DNA of 23,410 nt from QHXN01 sp040509515. Its GTDB lineage: Bacteria > Acidobacteriota > Blastocatellia > Pyrinomonadales > Pyrinomonadaceae. Below the pieces are notes generated by a model. That model ran no database searches and was not told the DNA's origin. It was given only the letters and a program-made list of their open reading frames with translations. The first letter of the stretch is position 1. Each line of letters begins with the position of its first letter. A program made the translations under genes and the position numbers. The stretch lies in NCBI GenBank assembly GCA_040509515.1, contig JBEVKV010000294.1, positions 1-23,410 on the forward strand, written 5' to 3'. This document shows positions 1-6,937 of the stretch, one piece after another.

Positions 1-1499
1 TGGGCGCGCTCGTCGAGGCGATCAACTGCGGGCAGGTCTACCGCTACGTCACCAAGCCGTGGGACAACGACGACCTGCGTCTGACGGTCGCGCGCGCGCT
101 TGAGCACTACGAAATCAATAAGTCGCATCACGAATTGGAAGTGGCGAACAAGCGCCTCTCGCTGCGGCTGCGCGAGATGACGCGGGGCTTTGTCCGCGCC
201 ATCGCCGACGCGCTTGAGGCCAGAGACCCCTTCGTCTACGGGCACGCGCGGCGCGTCGGCGGCTACGCCGGGGCCATCGGCCGCCGGATGCATTTGGGCG
301 CGCAGGCGCTCGAACAGCTCGCGCTCGCCGCTCTCCTGCACGACGTGGGCAAAATCGGCACGCCCGACAGCGTGCTCCTCAAGCCCTCGGCGCTCACCGG
401 CGAAGAGCAGTCGGTCGTCCGACTGCACGCGGAGCGCGGGGCGCGGATGCTGGCGGGCGTCCCCGAGATGGAGGAGGTCGCGGCGGCCGTGCACCACCAT
501 CACGAAAACTACGACGGCACGGGCTACCCCGAAGGCTTGGCGGGCGAACAGATACCAATCGCCTCGCGCATCATCCGCGTGGCCGACGCCTACGACGCGA
601 TGACCAGCCCGCGCCCGTTCCGCGATGCCTTCAGCCACGAGGCCGCCGTCGCGGAGCTGGTTAAAGAGGCGGGGACGCTGTTCGACCCGGAGGCTGTCGG
701 GGCGTTCTGTAAGCTGGAGGCGTTGGCGCAAATCCGCCGCCGTATCGGCCCGCAATTCCTCCCGGTCGCGCGGCCGGCCGACTTGCGCAGCCTCTCGCAG
801 TCAGAGTTGGTGCGCGAAATCGAAGCCGAGCCGGCGCTCGCGGCCAGAGTCCTCCGCGAGGCCAACGTCGGCCGTCCCGCCGAAGCCCCGACGGCGAGCC
901 TGCAGGTCGCCTGCGCGCGTCTCGGGGCCGACGCGCTGCGTCACGTCGTCGCACAGGCCGGCATCAGCGAGCGGGTCTGTTACGAGGCCGAAGTGCTGCG
1001 CGTCCATTCCCGGCGCTGCGCCGTGGCGGCGCGGCTGCTGGCGGAGAAGACCGGGCTGCTCGACCCCGAAGCCGCGTACACGGCCGGCCTGCTCCACGAC
1101 ATCGGCGAAGTCCTGCTTCACTCACTCTTCCCGGAGGAGATGGAGGCCATCACCTGGCTCGACGACGCCGGGACGCGCGTCGACAAGGAGGTGATGTCCT
1201 TCGGCGTCGACCACGCGCAGGTCGGCCAGTGGATACTCGAAGCCTGCGGCGCGCCGCGCGAGTTGGCCCTCTGCGTCCAGACTCACCACGACGCCGTCCG
1301 CACCAACGACCCGGCGGCGCTGCTGCTGCATGTGGCCGACGCCGTCGCGCACGCCCACGACTCAAGCGAGGTCACGAGCCTCGACGCGTGCGGCTCCGAC
1401 CGTCTCGCGTTGCTGCGGCTGAGCCGTGCCGACGTGGCCCGCATCCACGAGCACACCAACGAAGCGGTCGGTGAGCGGCTGGACTACGTCACGGCCTAG
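1..1499 (+). CDS. REC-HD-GYP-HDOD response regulator, 5' end missing (c-di-GMP phosphodiesterase candidate)
   Basis: The gene is open at the left edge. Reading from base 3, codons before any start already encode the end of a receiver domain (YRYVTKPWDNDDL, with the conserved Lys-Pro of REC), so a TTG start at 135 would be wrong. An HD-GYP domain follows: HDVGKIGTP with the HD pair at 339-344, and HHHENYDGTGYP with GYP at 522-530. Both motifs are intact, so hydrolysis of cyclic di-GMP is expected from family knowledge. From about 780 to 1400 there is an HDOD-type domain (LLHDIGEVLL; THHD). HDOD modules are usually non-catalytic protein-interaction domains. The layout resembles RpfG-type regulators with an added HDOD tail. 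It acts in the cytoplasm, and its kinase may be the hybrid kinase encoded next. It ends at TAG 1497-1499. The family is certain; the link to the downstream kinase is inference. Confidence 0.93.
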   Translation, partial: GALVEAINCGQVYRYVTKPWDNDDLRLTVARALEHYEINKSHHELEVANKRLSLRLREMTRGFVRAIADALEARDPFVYGHARRVGGYAGAIGRRMHLGAQALEQLALAALLHDVGKIGTPDSVLLKPSALTGEEQSVVRLHAERGARMLAGVPEMEEVAAAVHHHHENYDGTGYPEGLAGEQIPIASRIIRVADAYDAMTSPRPFRDAFSHEAAVAELVKEAGTLFDPEAVGAFCKLEALAQIRRRIGPQFLPVARPADLRSLSQSELVREIEAEPALAARVLREANVGRPAEAPTASLQVACARLGADALRHVVAQAGISERVCYEAEVLRVHSRRCAVAARLLAEKTGLLDPEAAYTAGLLHDIGEVLLHSLFPEEMEAITWLDDAGTRVDKEVMSFGVDHAQVGQWILEACGAPRELALCVQTHHDAVRTNDPAALLLHVADAVAHAHDSSEVTSLDACGSDRLALLRLSRADVARIHEHTNEAVGERLDYVTA

Positions 1500-1659
1500 A
1501 ACCGGACGAACGTCTCTTGTTCCTCCGGCATGGCAAATGCACCAGACGCCGGGTGTGGCAGCGCCGAAGGCCCTCCGCGTCTCCGCGGTACTGTAAGCCC
1601 TCCCGTTTCGCCGCAAGACGGTCGAGACGCCCCGCCTCAACCCGATGACGGGCGCGCGA

Positions 1660-1677
1660 GTGTCAATAAGTTGACAC
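1660..1677. promoter_or_regulatory. Perfect 7-bp palindrome upstream of the hybrid kinase
   Basis: GTGTCAATAAGTTGACAC reads as a 7-bp inverted repeat around a TAAG centre, about 90 bases before the kinase start. The right arm contains TTGACA, a perfect -35 hexamer, but no good -10 hexamer is visible 16-18 bases downstream. It could be an operator or a small hairpin at the end of the preceding transcript; there is no T-run. The remainder of 1500-1765 contains no supportable gene. Confidence 0.4.
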
Positions 1678-1765
1678 CTCCGAACGTTTCTCCGTCCGTT
1701 TCCCGACACGATTCGCCATCGCCGATCCGGCAGCTTTCAGAATCAAAGGAAGAGTAAAGACCATC

Positions 1766-4633
1766 ATGAAGTCAGCACGCTGGCAGGACGAGACGGAGCG
1801 TCAGGTTCTGTTCGAGATTATGCAGGGCGTCAACGAGACCACCAATCTCGACGAGCTGTTGAGCCTCATCCACCGCGCCATCGGCAAGGTGCTCTACGCG
1901 GAGAACTACTTCGTCGCGCTCCACGACAAACAGACGGGGCTGTTCAGCATGCGGTTCTTCGTCGACCAGTACGACGACGCGCCTCCCCCGCAAAGACTCG
2001 GGAGGAGCCGCACGGCCTACGTCTTCCGCACGGGTCGCCCCGCCCTGATGACGGACGCGGTCTTCAACCGGCTGGTCGAGCGCGGCGAAGTCGAGCCGGT
2101 CGGAACCGCCCCGGCCTGCTGGCTCGGCATCCCCCTCGGCACCCCCTCCGAGGCCATCGGCGTGCTCGTCGTGCAGCACTACAGGGACAGGGACGCCTAC
2201 TCGGAGCGCGACCTCGAATTCCTCACGTCGGTCGGAGGCCAAATCGCTCTCGCCATCGAGCGCAAGCGGGCCGAGGTGGCGCTCGTCGAGAGCGAGGCCA
2301 AATTCAGGGGCCTCTTCGACGACGCGCCGATGGCCTATCACGAACTGGATCGGGACGGGCGCATCACACGCATCAACCACGCCGGGGAGCGCCTGCTCGG
2401 CTACAAGGCCGAGGAGTTGGTGGGGCGGCCGGTCTGGGAACTCGTCGTGGAGCCGGTGTCGCAGGAGGCCGTCCGGCGCAAGCTTTCGGGCGTCATGCCG
2501 ATGACTTCTTACGAGCGGACGTTCATCCGCAAAGACGGCGAACTGGTTCTCGTGCAGGTCGAAGACCGGCTGATCTACGACGCGGAAGGCAACGTCAACG
2601 GCATCCGCACGACGCTGCAGGACATCACCGTGCGGAAGCGGCTGGAGGCGGAGTTGGAGCAGGCGCGCGACGCCGCGCTGGAGTCGGCGCGGCTCAAGTC
2701 GGAGTTCCTCGCCAACATGTCGCACGAGATACGGACGCCGATGAACGGCATTATCGGCATGACGGGCCTGCTGCTCGACACCGAGCTTGACCCCGAGCAG
2801 CGCGACTTCGCCGAGACCATCCGCGCCAGCGGCGACTCGCTGCTGACCATCATCAACGACATCCTCGACTTCTCGAAGATAGAGGCGGGCAAGCTCCAGT
2901 TCGAGACGCTCGATTTCGACCTGCTCCACCCGGTCGAGGAGACGGTCGAGTTGCTGGCCGAGCGCGCGCGGGAGAAAGGCATCGAGTTGGCCTCGCTCGT
3001 CTACAGCGACATCCCAACCAAGCTGCGCGGCGACCCGGGGCGTCTGCGTCAGGTGCTCACGAACCTCATCGGCAACGCCATCAAGTTCACGGAGCATGGC
3101 GAAGTCTTCGTGCGCGCCGAGAAGGAGTGCGAGACGGACGCCGATGTCGTCGTCCACTTTACGGTGGCCGACACAGGCATCGGCATCGACGAGGCCGCGG
3201 GGCGCAACCTCTTCCAAGCCTTCACGCAGGCCGACGGCTCGACGACGCGCAGGCACGGCGGGACGGGGCTGGGGCTGGCGATCTCGAAACAGTTGGTCGA
3301 GCTGATGGGCGGGCGGATCGGCTTCACCAGCGAGCCGGGTAAAGGCTCGACCTTCCGGTTCACCGCCAGATTCGCCCGGCAGCCCGCGGACGCCTTAGAG
3401 GCCCCGGCGAAGGTCTTGAGTCTCGACAAGTTGCGGGTGCTGATCGTGGACGACAACGCGACCAACCGGAAGATTCTGTCGCACCAGTTCGACTCGTGGG
3501 GGATGGTTCACGCGGAGGCCGATTCGGGCGCGCGCGCCCTCGAAGCCCTGCGCGCGGCGGCGCGACGCGGCGAGCCTTACGACCTCGCCGTGCTCGACCT
3601 GATGATGCCCGGGATGGACGGTCTGGAGTTGGCGCGCGCCATCAAGGCCGACCCCGCCATCGCCGCTACGCGCCTCGTCATGTTGACTTCCTTCGGGCAG
3701 CGCGGGCAGTCCGCGACGGCGCGCGAGGCGGGCATCGAGGCGTGTCTCACCAAGCCGGTGCGCCAGTCACCGCTGTTCGATTGTCTGGCGACGGTCATGA
3801 GTCAGGCGTCGCCCACGCCCGGGCCGTCGAGCCTCCACGCCAAGCCCATCATGAAAGAGACGAAGGCGATGTCAAACAAGCTCATCCTGCTGGCCGAAGA
3901 CAACGTCGTGAACCAGAAGGTGGCCGTGCGCCAGTTGCAGAAGCTCGGCTACCGCGCCGATTCGGTCGCCAACGGGCGGGAGGCGGTCGAGGCGCTGGGG
4001 AGGATCGCTTACGACCTCGTGCTGATGGACTGCCAGATGCCCGAGATGGACGGGTACGCGGCGACGGCCGAGATACGCCGCCGCGAAGGGACGGCGAGAC
4101 ACACGCCCATCGTGGCGATGACGGCGAACGCCCTCGAAGGCGACCGCGCGAAGTGCCTCGCGGCGGGCATGGACGATTACATCTCCAAGCCGGTCAGGCC
4201 GGAGGAGTTGGCCGCCGTGCTCGAAAGGTTGCTGGCCGACGACGCCGCGTGCGCGGAACCGGCCCGCGCGACGCCGGAAGAGATTTCGCCGCCCGTCGAC
4301 GTGGAGCGGCTGCATCAGGCGATGGGCCACGACCCGGAGGAGGTGGCCGACATCCTCGGCGTTTACCTCGACCAGATGTCCGACAGCCTCGAAAAATTAA
4401 ACAACGCCGTCGAGTCGGGCGACGCCGTCGAGGTGGAGCTGATTGCGCATAACTGTGTCGGCGTAAGCGCCACCTGCGGGATGTCGGCGGTGGTCGGGCC
4501 GCTGCGCGAGCTGGAACGCATGGGGCGCGAGAATCGACTGGCGGGAGCCGGACGTTTAGGCGCTCAGGTCGGCAGAGAGTACGAGCGGGTGCGGCTGTTC
4601 CTGCAAGAGCGGTACGGCCACGCGTTAGTTTGA
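1766..4633 (+). CDS. Hybrid sensor histidine kinase GAF-PAS-HisKA-HATPase-REC-REC-HPt (955 aa)
   Basis: This is a soluble hybrid kinase that should autophosphorylate and pass phosphate His-Asp-His. Domains in order: GAF (about 9-168), PAS/PAC (about 172-293), HisKA with the phospho-acceptor in SHEIRTP (His320), HATPase with N-box Asn437, DTGIG (Asp469) and GTGLGL, REC1 (acidic pair Asp562/563, acceptor Asp611, Lys663), REC2 (Glu711/Asp712, Asp755, Lys808), and a C-terminal HPt with His895 in AHNCVG. No transmembrane segment or signal peptide is visible, so the stimulus is probably intracellular and read by GAF or PAS. The HPt lacks the usual lysine of the AHxLKG motif (Val here). Start ATG 1766 is supported by AAGGAAGAG at 1746-1754. 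The single-domain regulator starts 19 bases after its stop, which suggests an operon. REC2 begins with MSNKLILLAEDN, like a free receiver protein, and may record a gene fusion. Confidence 0.95.
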   Translation: MKSARWQDETERQVLFEIMQGVNETTNLDELLSLIHRAIGKVLYAENYFVALHDKQTGLFSMRFFVDQYDDAPPPQRLGRSRTAYVFRTGRPALMTDAVFNRLVERGEVEPVGTAPACWLGIPLGTPSEAIGVLVVQHYRDRDAYSERDLEFLTSVGGQIALAIERKRAEVALVESEAKFRGLFDDAPMAYHELDRDGRITRINHAGERLLGYKAEELVGRPVWELVVEPVSQEAVRRKLSGVMPMTSYERTFIRKDGELVLVQVEDRLIYDAEGNVNGIRTTLQDITVRKRLEAELEQARDAALESARLKSEFLANMSHEIRTPMNGIIGMTGLLLDTELDPEQRDFAETIRASGDSLLTIINDILDFSKIEAGKLQFETLDFDLLHPVEETVELLAERAREKGIELASLVYSDIPTKLRGDPGRLRQVLTNLIGNAIKFTEHGEVFVRAEKECETDADVVVHFTVADTGIGIDEAAGRNLFQAFTQADGSTTRRHGGTGLGLAISKQLVELMGGRIGFTSEPGKGSTFRFTARFARQPADALEAPAKVLSLDKLRVLIVDDNATNRKILSHQFDSWGMVHAEADSGARALEALRAAARRGEPYDLAVLDLMMPGMDGLELARAIKADPAIAATRLVMLTSFGQRGQSATAREAGIEACLTKPVRQSPLFDCLATVMSQASPTPGPSSLHAKPIMKETKAMSNKLILLAEDNVVNQKVAVRQLQKLGYRADSVANGREAVEALGRIAYDLVLMDCQMPEMDGYAATAEIRRREGTARHTPIVAMTANALEGDRAKCLAAGMDDYISKPVRPEELAAVLERLLADDAACAEPARATPEEISPPVDVERLHQAMGHDPEEVADILGVYLDQMSDSLEKLNNAVESGDAVEVELIAHNCVGVSATCGMSAVVGPLRELERMGRENRLAGAGRLGAQVGREYERVRLFLQERYGHALV

Positions 4634-4652
4634 AGAAAAGGAGCTTAAGAAT

Positions 4653-5117
4653 ATGTCGTCAACAAACGTCGGAGCGCCGCGGCGCATCCTTGTCGCCGAC
4701 GACGACCCGGTCGTCAGGCACTTGGTTTCGTCCGTCGTCAGGCGAGCGGGGTACACCCCGGTTACGGTGGAAGACGGCCGCGAGGCGGTTCGCATCCTTC
4801 AAGCCGACGCCGGGTTCGGCGCGGCCGTGTTCGACATGATGATGCCCTACCTTGAAGGCATAGACATCATTCGTCACATGAGAACCGAAAAACGTCTGAT
4901 GCGCATTCCCGTCATCCTGATGACCTCCGAGACGGAACTCAAGCTGATGAAAGACAGCTTTGAAGCGGGCGCGACGGTCTTCCTCCCGAAACCTTTCACG
5001 ACCCTGCAACTGCAATTCTCGTTGAGTATGCTGCTCGGCAAAAGCGGCGCGAACAGGGAGCCGCCCGCAAGGTCTTCGGGAACCTTCGCCGCGCGCACGC
5101 CGGCGGGGAGGAGTTAG
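4653..5117 (+). CDS. Single-domain response regulator (154 aa)
   Basis: One receiver domain fills residues 10-130: acidic cluster Asp16-18, phospho-acceptor Asp61 in VFDMMMP, Thr91 in the switch position, and Lys113 in LPKPF. The last 25 or so residues are Pro/Ser/Arg-rich and have no output domain. Such proteins act as phosphate relays or bind a target directly. A good Shine-Dalgarno (AAAAGGAG, 4636-4643) precedes ATG 4653. It lies between the hybrid kinase and a free HPt protein (1-base gap), so it is probably an intermediate in the same phosphorelay. The target is not visible. Confidence 0.93.
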   Translation: MSSTNVGAPRRILVADDDPVVRHLVSSVVRRAGYTPVTVEDGREAVRILQADAGFGAAVFDMMMPYLEGIDIIRHMRTEKRLMRIPVILMTSETELKLMKDSFEAGATVFLPKPFTTLQLQFSLSMLLGKSGANREPPARSSGTFAARTPAGRS

Positions 5118-5118
5118 C

Positions 5119-5556
5119 ATGAGCGGCAGAATCGAGGTCGCCGACCACACCGGCGTCGAGACTTGCGCGGTCACGCGGACGAGTGCTCTCGACGCGGCGG
5201 GAGAGGCCGTGGATTCGGTGGTGCTCCTTAGTCTTGAAGAGGCTCAGGTCGAAGGAGAGCCGGACTTGGTCGTCGAACTGATTGATCTTTACGCCGAGGA
5301 CACGCCGCGCCGTCTGGACGCCATCCGGAGCGCGTTGGCGGCAAGAGATTTGGCGGCATTGCGACGGGCGGCGCACGCCCTCAAAGGTAGCAGCGCCAGC
5401 CTCGGGGCGCGTCAGGTGATGATGCTCTGCGAAAAACTTGAGCAGTCATCCGGCCTTCAAGGGGGCGAAATGCTCCTGACCTGCCTTGAGCGTGAATACG
5501 CTCGCGTGCGTCTGGCCTTCGCGGACGAGCGAGGCAGAAGACTCCGCGGGGCTTAG
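5119..5556 (+). CDS. Stand-alone HPt phosphotransfer protein (145 aa)
   Basis: Residues 38-135 form an HPt four-helix domain with the full motif AHALKGSSASLGA, acceptor His86 and supporting Lys89. The first 35 residues are unmatched. The ATG lies one base after the stop of the response regulator, with GGGAGGAG just before it (5106-5113), so translation is probably coupled. It should shuttle phosphate between receiver domains of the neighbouring kinase and regulator, and perhaps to the upstream HD-GYP regulator. It keeps the lysine that the kinase's own HPt has lost, so it may be the more effective transfer partner; that is inference. Confidence 0.92.
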   Translation: MSGRIEVADHTGVETCAVTRTSALDAAGEAVDSVVLLSLEEAQVEGEPDLVVELIDLYAEDTPRRLDAIRSALAARDLAALRRAAHALKGSSASLGARQVMMLCEKLEQSSGLQGGEMLLTCLEREYARVRLAFADERGRRLRGA

Positions 5557-5579
5557 AAGACCGGCCGGTTACTCTTCCC

Positions 5580-5605
5580 CGCTCATGCCGCTCTTCGGCA
5601 GAGCG
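5580..5605 (+). terminator. Hairpin after the phosphorelay operon
   Basis: CGCTC-A-TGCCG, loop CTCTT, CGGCA-GAGCG forms a 10-bp stem with one bulged A, 24 bases after the HPt stop. A 10-bp palindrome, ACCGGCCGGT, sits between the two (5560-5569). No T-run follows, so intrinsic termination is uncertain. The position at the end of a + strand operon supports a transcript-end structure. Confidence 0.5.
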
Positions 5606-5665
5606 AGCACGCACAGCAGACTCCTCCTTCCGGCAAGACCCTCACGCCGACGCCCACCCCGACAC

Positions 5666-5693
5666 CCGACCTTTCAATCACCGACCTTTCAAT
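5666..5693. repeat. Tandem 13-bp direct repeat, possible operator or promoter box
   Basis: CCGACCTTTCAAT occurs at 5666-5678 and again at 5681-5693, identical, with a period of 15 bases. An AT-rich stretch (TTTAGTTAAAT, 5693-5703) follows at once and could hold a -10 element (TAGTTA or TTAAAT). It precedes the small ORF at 5731. A regulator-binding repeat at a promoter is the likely reading, but no regulator can be named. Confidence 0.4.
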
Positions 5694-5730
5694 TTAGTTA
5701 AATCAGCCGGCTCGGCAAGCAGGAGTCAAC

Positions 5731-5796
5731 ATGACTCTTGAGTGTTCGGGCCGGCAGGCATACATTTATGGGGTACGGGCCGGTTACGGGTTCTAA
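5731..5796 (+). CDS. 21-codon leader-like ORF
   Basis: ATG 5731 follows AGGAG (5721-5725) with a 5-base spacer and runs 21 codons to TAA 5794-5796. The next gene's Shine-Dalgarno (AGAAGGAG, 5798-5805) starts one base after that stop, so ribosomes leaving this ORF could feed the downstream start. The peptide has tyrosines at 11, 13 and 19 and ends Gly-Tyr-Gly-Phe. GAGTCA/TGACTC (5723-5728, 5732-5737) can form a hairpin over its own start region. It could be a leader peptide, a small protein or a chance ORF. The spacing of signals favours real translation. Confidence 0.4.
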   Translation: MTLECSGRQAYIYGVRAGYGF

Positions 5797-5812
5797 CAGA
5801 AGGAGCATCCCC

Positions 5813-6238
5813 ATGGCGAAGAGAAGGGCGGCGACACGAGTCATCCTAACCGATGCGCAGCGCGAGCGGCTCGAACGCCTGTGGTTCATCTACGGGAACT
5901 ACGGGCCGAAGACCACCCCCGGCAACCACCAGTTCATTCAGGGACTCTTAGAGCACGGGCTCGACCTGCGCCCGCTGCAGACGAAGCGGACGGCGAAGCG
6001 GGAAAAGCCGACCGAGGAGTGCGAGGCCGCGGTCGAGGCGATTCTGGCTTCGCCCGACGCCGCCGTTAAAGGGGCCGCACGCTTCGCCTTACTGAAGCTG
6101 GCTCCCTCGCCCGACGTAGAACGCAAGGCGCAAGCGCCGGATCAGGAGTTGAAAAGGATGCTGGACGAGATGCGCCGACGCCTCCCGGCTGACGGCGGAC
6201 GCGGAGGGTTCGACGCCGGCGGAAAGGACGCGGCTTAG
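5813..6238 (+). CDS. Hypothetical basic/acidic protein (141 aa)
   Basis: I do not recognise the family. Start ATG 5813 is chosen over an in-frame upstream codon at 5738 because a strong AGAAGGAG lies 7 bases before it and because the 5738 start would overlap the 21-codon ORF. The N-terminus is basic (MAKRRAATRV), followed by a predicted helix (LTDAQRERLERLWFIYGNYG) and a conserved-looking segment (NHQFIQGLLEHGLDLRP). The C-terminal half is charged and helical and ends in a Gly-rich tail. There is no signal peptide or membrane segment. The basic start and short helices would suit nucleic-acid binding, but no motif proves it. Confidence 0.7.
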   Translation: MAKRRAATRVILTDAQRERLERLWFIYGNYGPKTTPGNHQFIQGLLEHGLDLRPLQTKRTAKREKPTEECEAAVEAILASPDAAVKGAARFALLKLAPSPDVERKAQAPDQELKRMLDEMRRRLPADGGRGGFDAGGKDAA

Positions 6239-6247
6239 CGAGTCACA

Positions 6248-6270
6248 CGCCGCCGTGTAAACAGGCGGCG
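6248..6270 (+). other. GC-rich hairpin between two small genes
   Basis: CGCCGCC (6248-6254) pairs with GGCGGCG (6264-6270) around a 9-base loop, just after the stop of the 141-aa hypothetical gene. No T-run follows. It could attenuate or stabilise the transcript before the next small gene. Confidence 0.4.
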
Positions 6271-6286
6271 CCACCACCAAACCCCT

Positions 6287-6493
6287 ATGAACGAGAGGCA
6301 GCAGGCACACATCAACTATTTCCTTGAGCGGCTCGAATACTGGCGAGACCTCAAGCGGGAATACTGGGCCGCGAGGATGCTCGCCGCCCGCGACGCCGAC
6401 CGCGCACACCCGCTCCGAACCGAGGAAGAAGGCACGGAGGTTTTCGACTACCTGCGCCGGCTCGAAGAGGAACAGGCGGTGGCGCTCAAGTGA
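6287..6493 (+). CDS. Hypothetical small helical protein (68 aa)
   Basis: The family is not recognised. The protein is highly charged and probably all-helical, with a Trp/Tyr-rich centre (FLERLEYWRDLKREYWAARM) and a Glu-rich end. There is no signal peptide or transmembrane segment. ATG 6287 has no clear Shine-Dalgarno. Codon use is biased to G/C in the third position, as in its neighbours, and it follows the 141-aa hypothetical gene by 48 bases, so co-transcription is likely. It is short enough that a chance ORF cannot be excluded. Confidence 0.5.
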   Translation: MNERQQAHINYFLERLEYWRDLKREYWAARMLAARDADRAHPLRTEEEGTEVFDYLRRLEEEQAVALK

Positions 6494-6497
6494 CCTG

Positions 6498-6523
6498 ACG
6501 GGCGAGCGCCCGTTGCGGGCGCT
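6498..6523 (+). terminator. Overlapping alternative hairpins
   Basis: Two hairpins share bases and cannot form together: ACGGGC-GAGC-GCCCGT (6498-6513) and AGCGCCCG-TTG-CGGGCGCT (6505-6523, 8 bp). They begin 5 bases after the stop of the 68-aa gene. No T-run follows, so this may be a weak terminator, an RNA-stability element or a two-state structure. Confidence 0.4.
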
Positions 6524-6574
6524 GGCTTAAACCTAAACACAACGCCGTCGAACAGCCCCCGAGGTTACAGTGTC

Positions 6575-6934
6575 ATGGGTGTTAAGCCACTCCGCCGGCT
6601 CGCCTTCGTCATGGTCACACTCGCCCTGTTGGCCCCGCACACCCCGGGCCAGTCTTCGCCCGCAGGGAACTTCGCGCGGGCCTATCAGGAGTTCAGGACG
6701 GGCTACTTGAGCGAGCTGCGCAGGAACGGATTCGTCGGGTCGAGCTTCTACCTCGTCCGCGACAACCGGGTCGTGGCGAAGGAGCTTTACGGTCTCGCGG
6801 ACGCCGAACGCGGCGTGCCCGTGGACGAAGAGACCATCTACGGCACTGGGCCTCGATCACCAAGACGTTGCCCCGAGAACCTGCTCGCCCCGGAGTCGAA
6901 GATCGCACTCGGCGTGCTGCGCCTCTTCCAGTGA
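6575..6934 (+). pseudogene. Serine beta-lactamase-family (class C-like) gene, frameshifted and truncated
   Basis: An open 119-codon frame starts at ATG 6575 (GAGG at 6561-6564) with a Sec-type signal peptide. It then matches the N-terminus of serine hydrolases of the beta-lactamase/penicillin-binding group (GSSFYLVRDNRVVAKELYGLADAERGVPVDEETIY). After the Tyr codon (6839-6841) two extra bases, G6842-G6843, break the frame. Read from 6844 the sequence gives HWASITKTL, which is the family's catalytic SxxK motif. Only about 27 more codons follow in that frame before a stop at 6952-6954, so the body of the enzyme, about 300 residues, is absent. The open frame instead ends in a short unmatched tail and stops at TGA 6932-6934. 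It is non-functional as an enzyme. The next gene begins 3 bases later and could still rely on its translation. Confidence 0.75.
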
Positions 6935-6937
6935 AAC

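Noticed and set aside
1545..1660. Cobalamin-riboswitch-like words (GGTACTGTAAGCC, GTCGAGACGCC)
   Set aside because: The B12 box and the upstream conserved stem do not match, and a histidine kinase is not a typical target.
1530..1757. 75-codon frame before the kinase
   Set aside because: There is no ribosome-binding site and the sequence is Pro/Ser-rich with no motif; it covers the palindrome and probable regulatory region.
1772..3256. 494-codon open frame on the - strand opposite the hybrid kinase
   Set aside because: It is a mirror of strong G/C third-position bias in the kinase gene; the translation shows no domain and the + strand has clear kinase motifs.
3496..4452. 318-codon + strand frame inside the hybrid kinase
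   Set aside because: It overlaps REC1-REC2-HPt in another frame and is a low-complexity Arg/Gly/Ala-rich translation.
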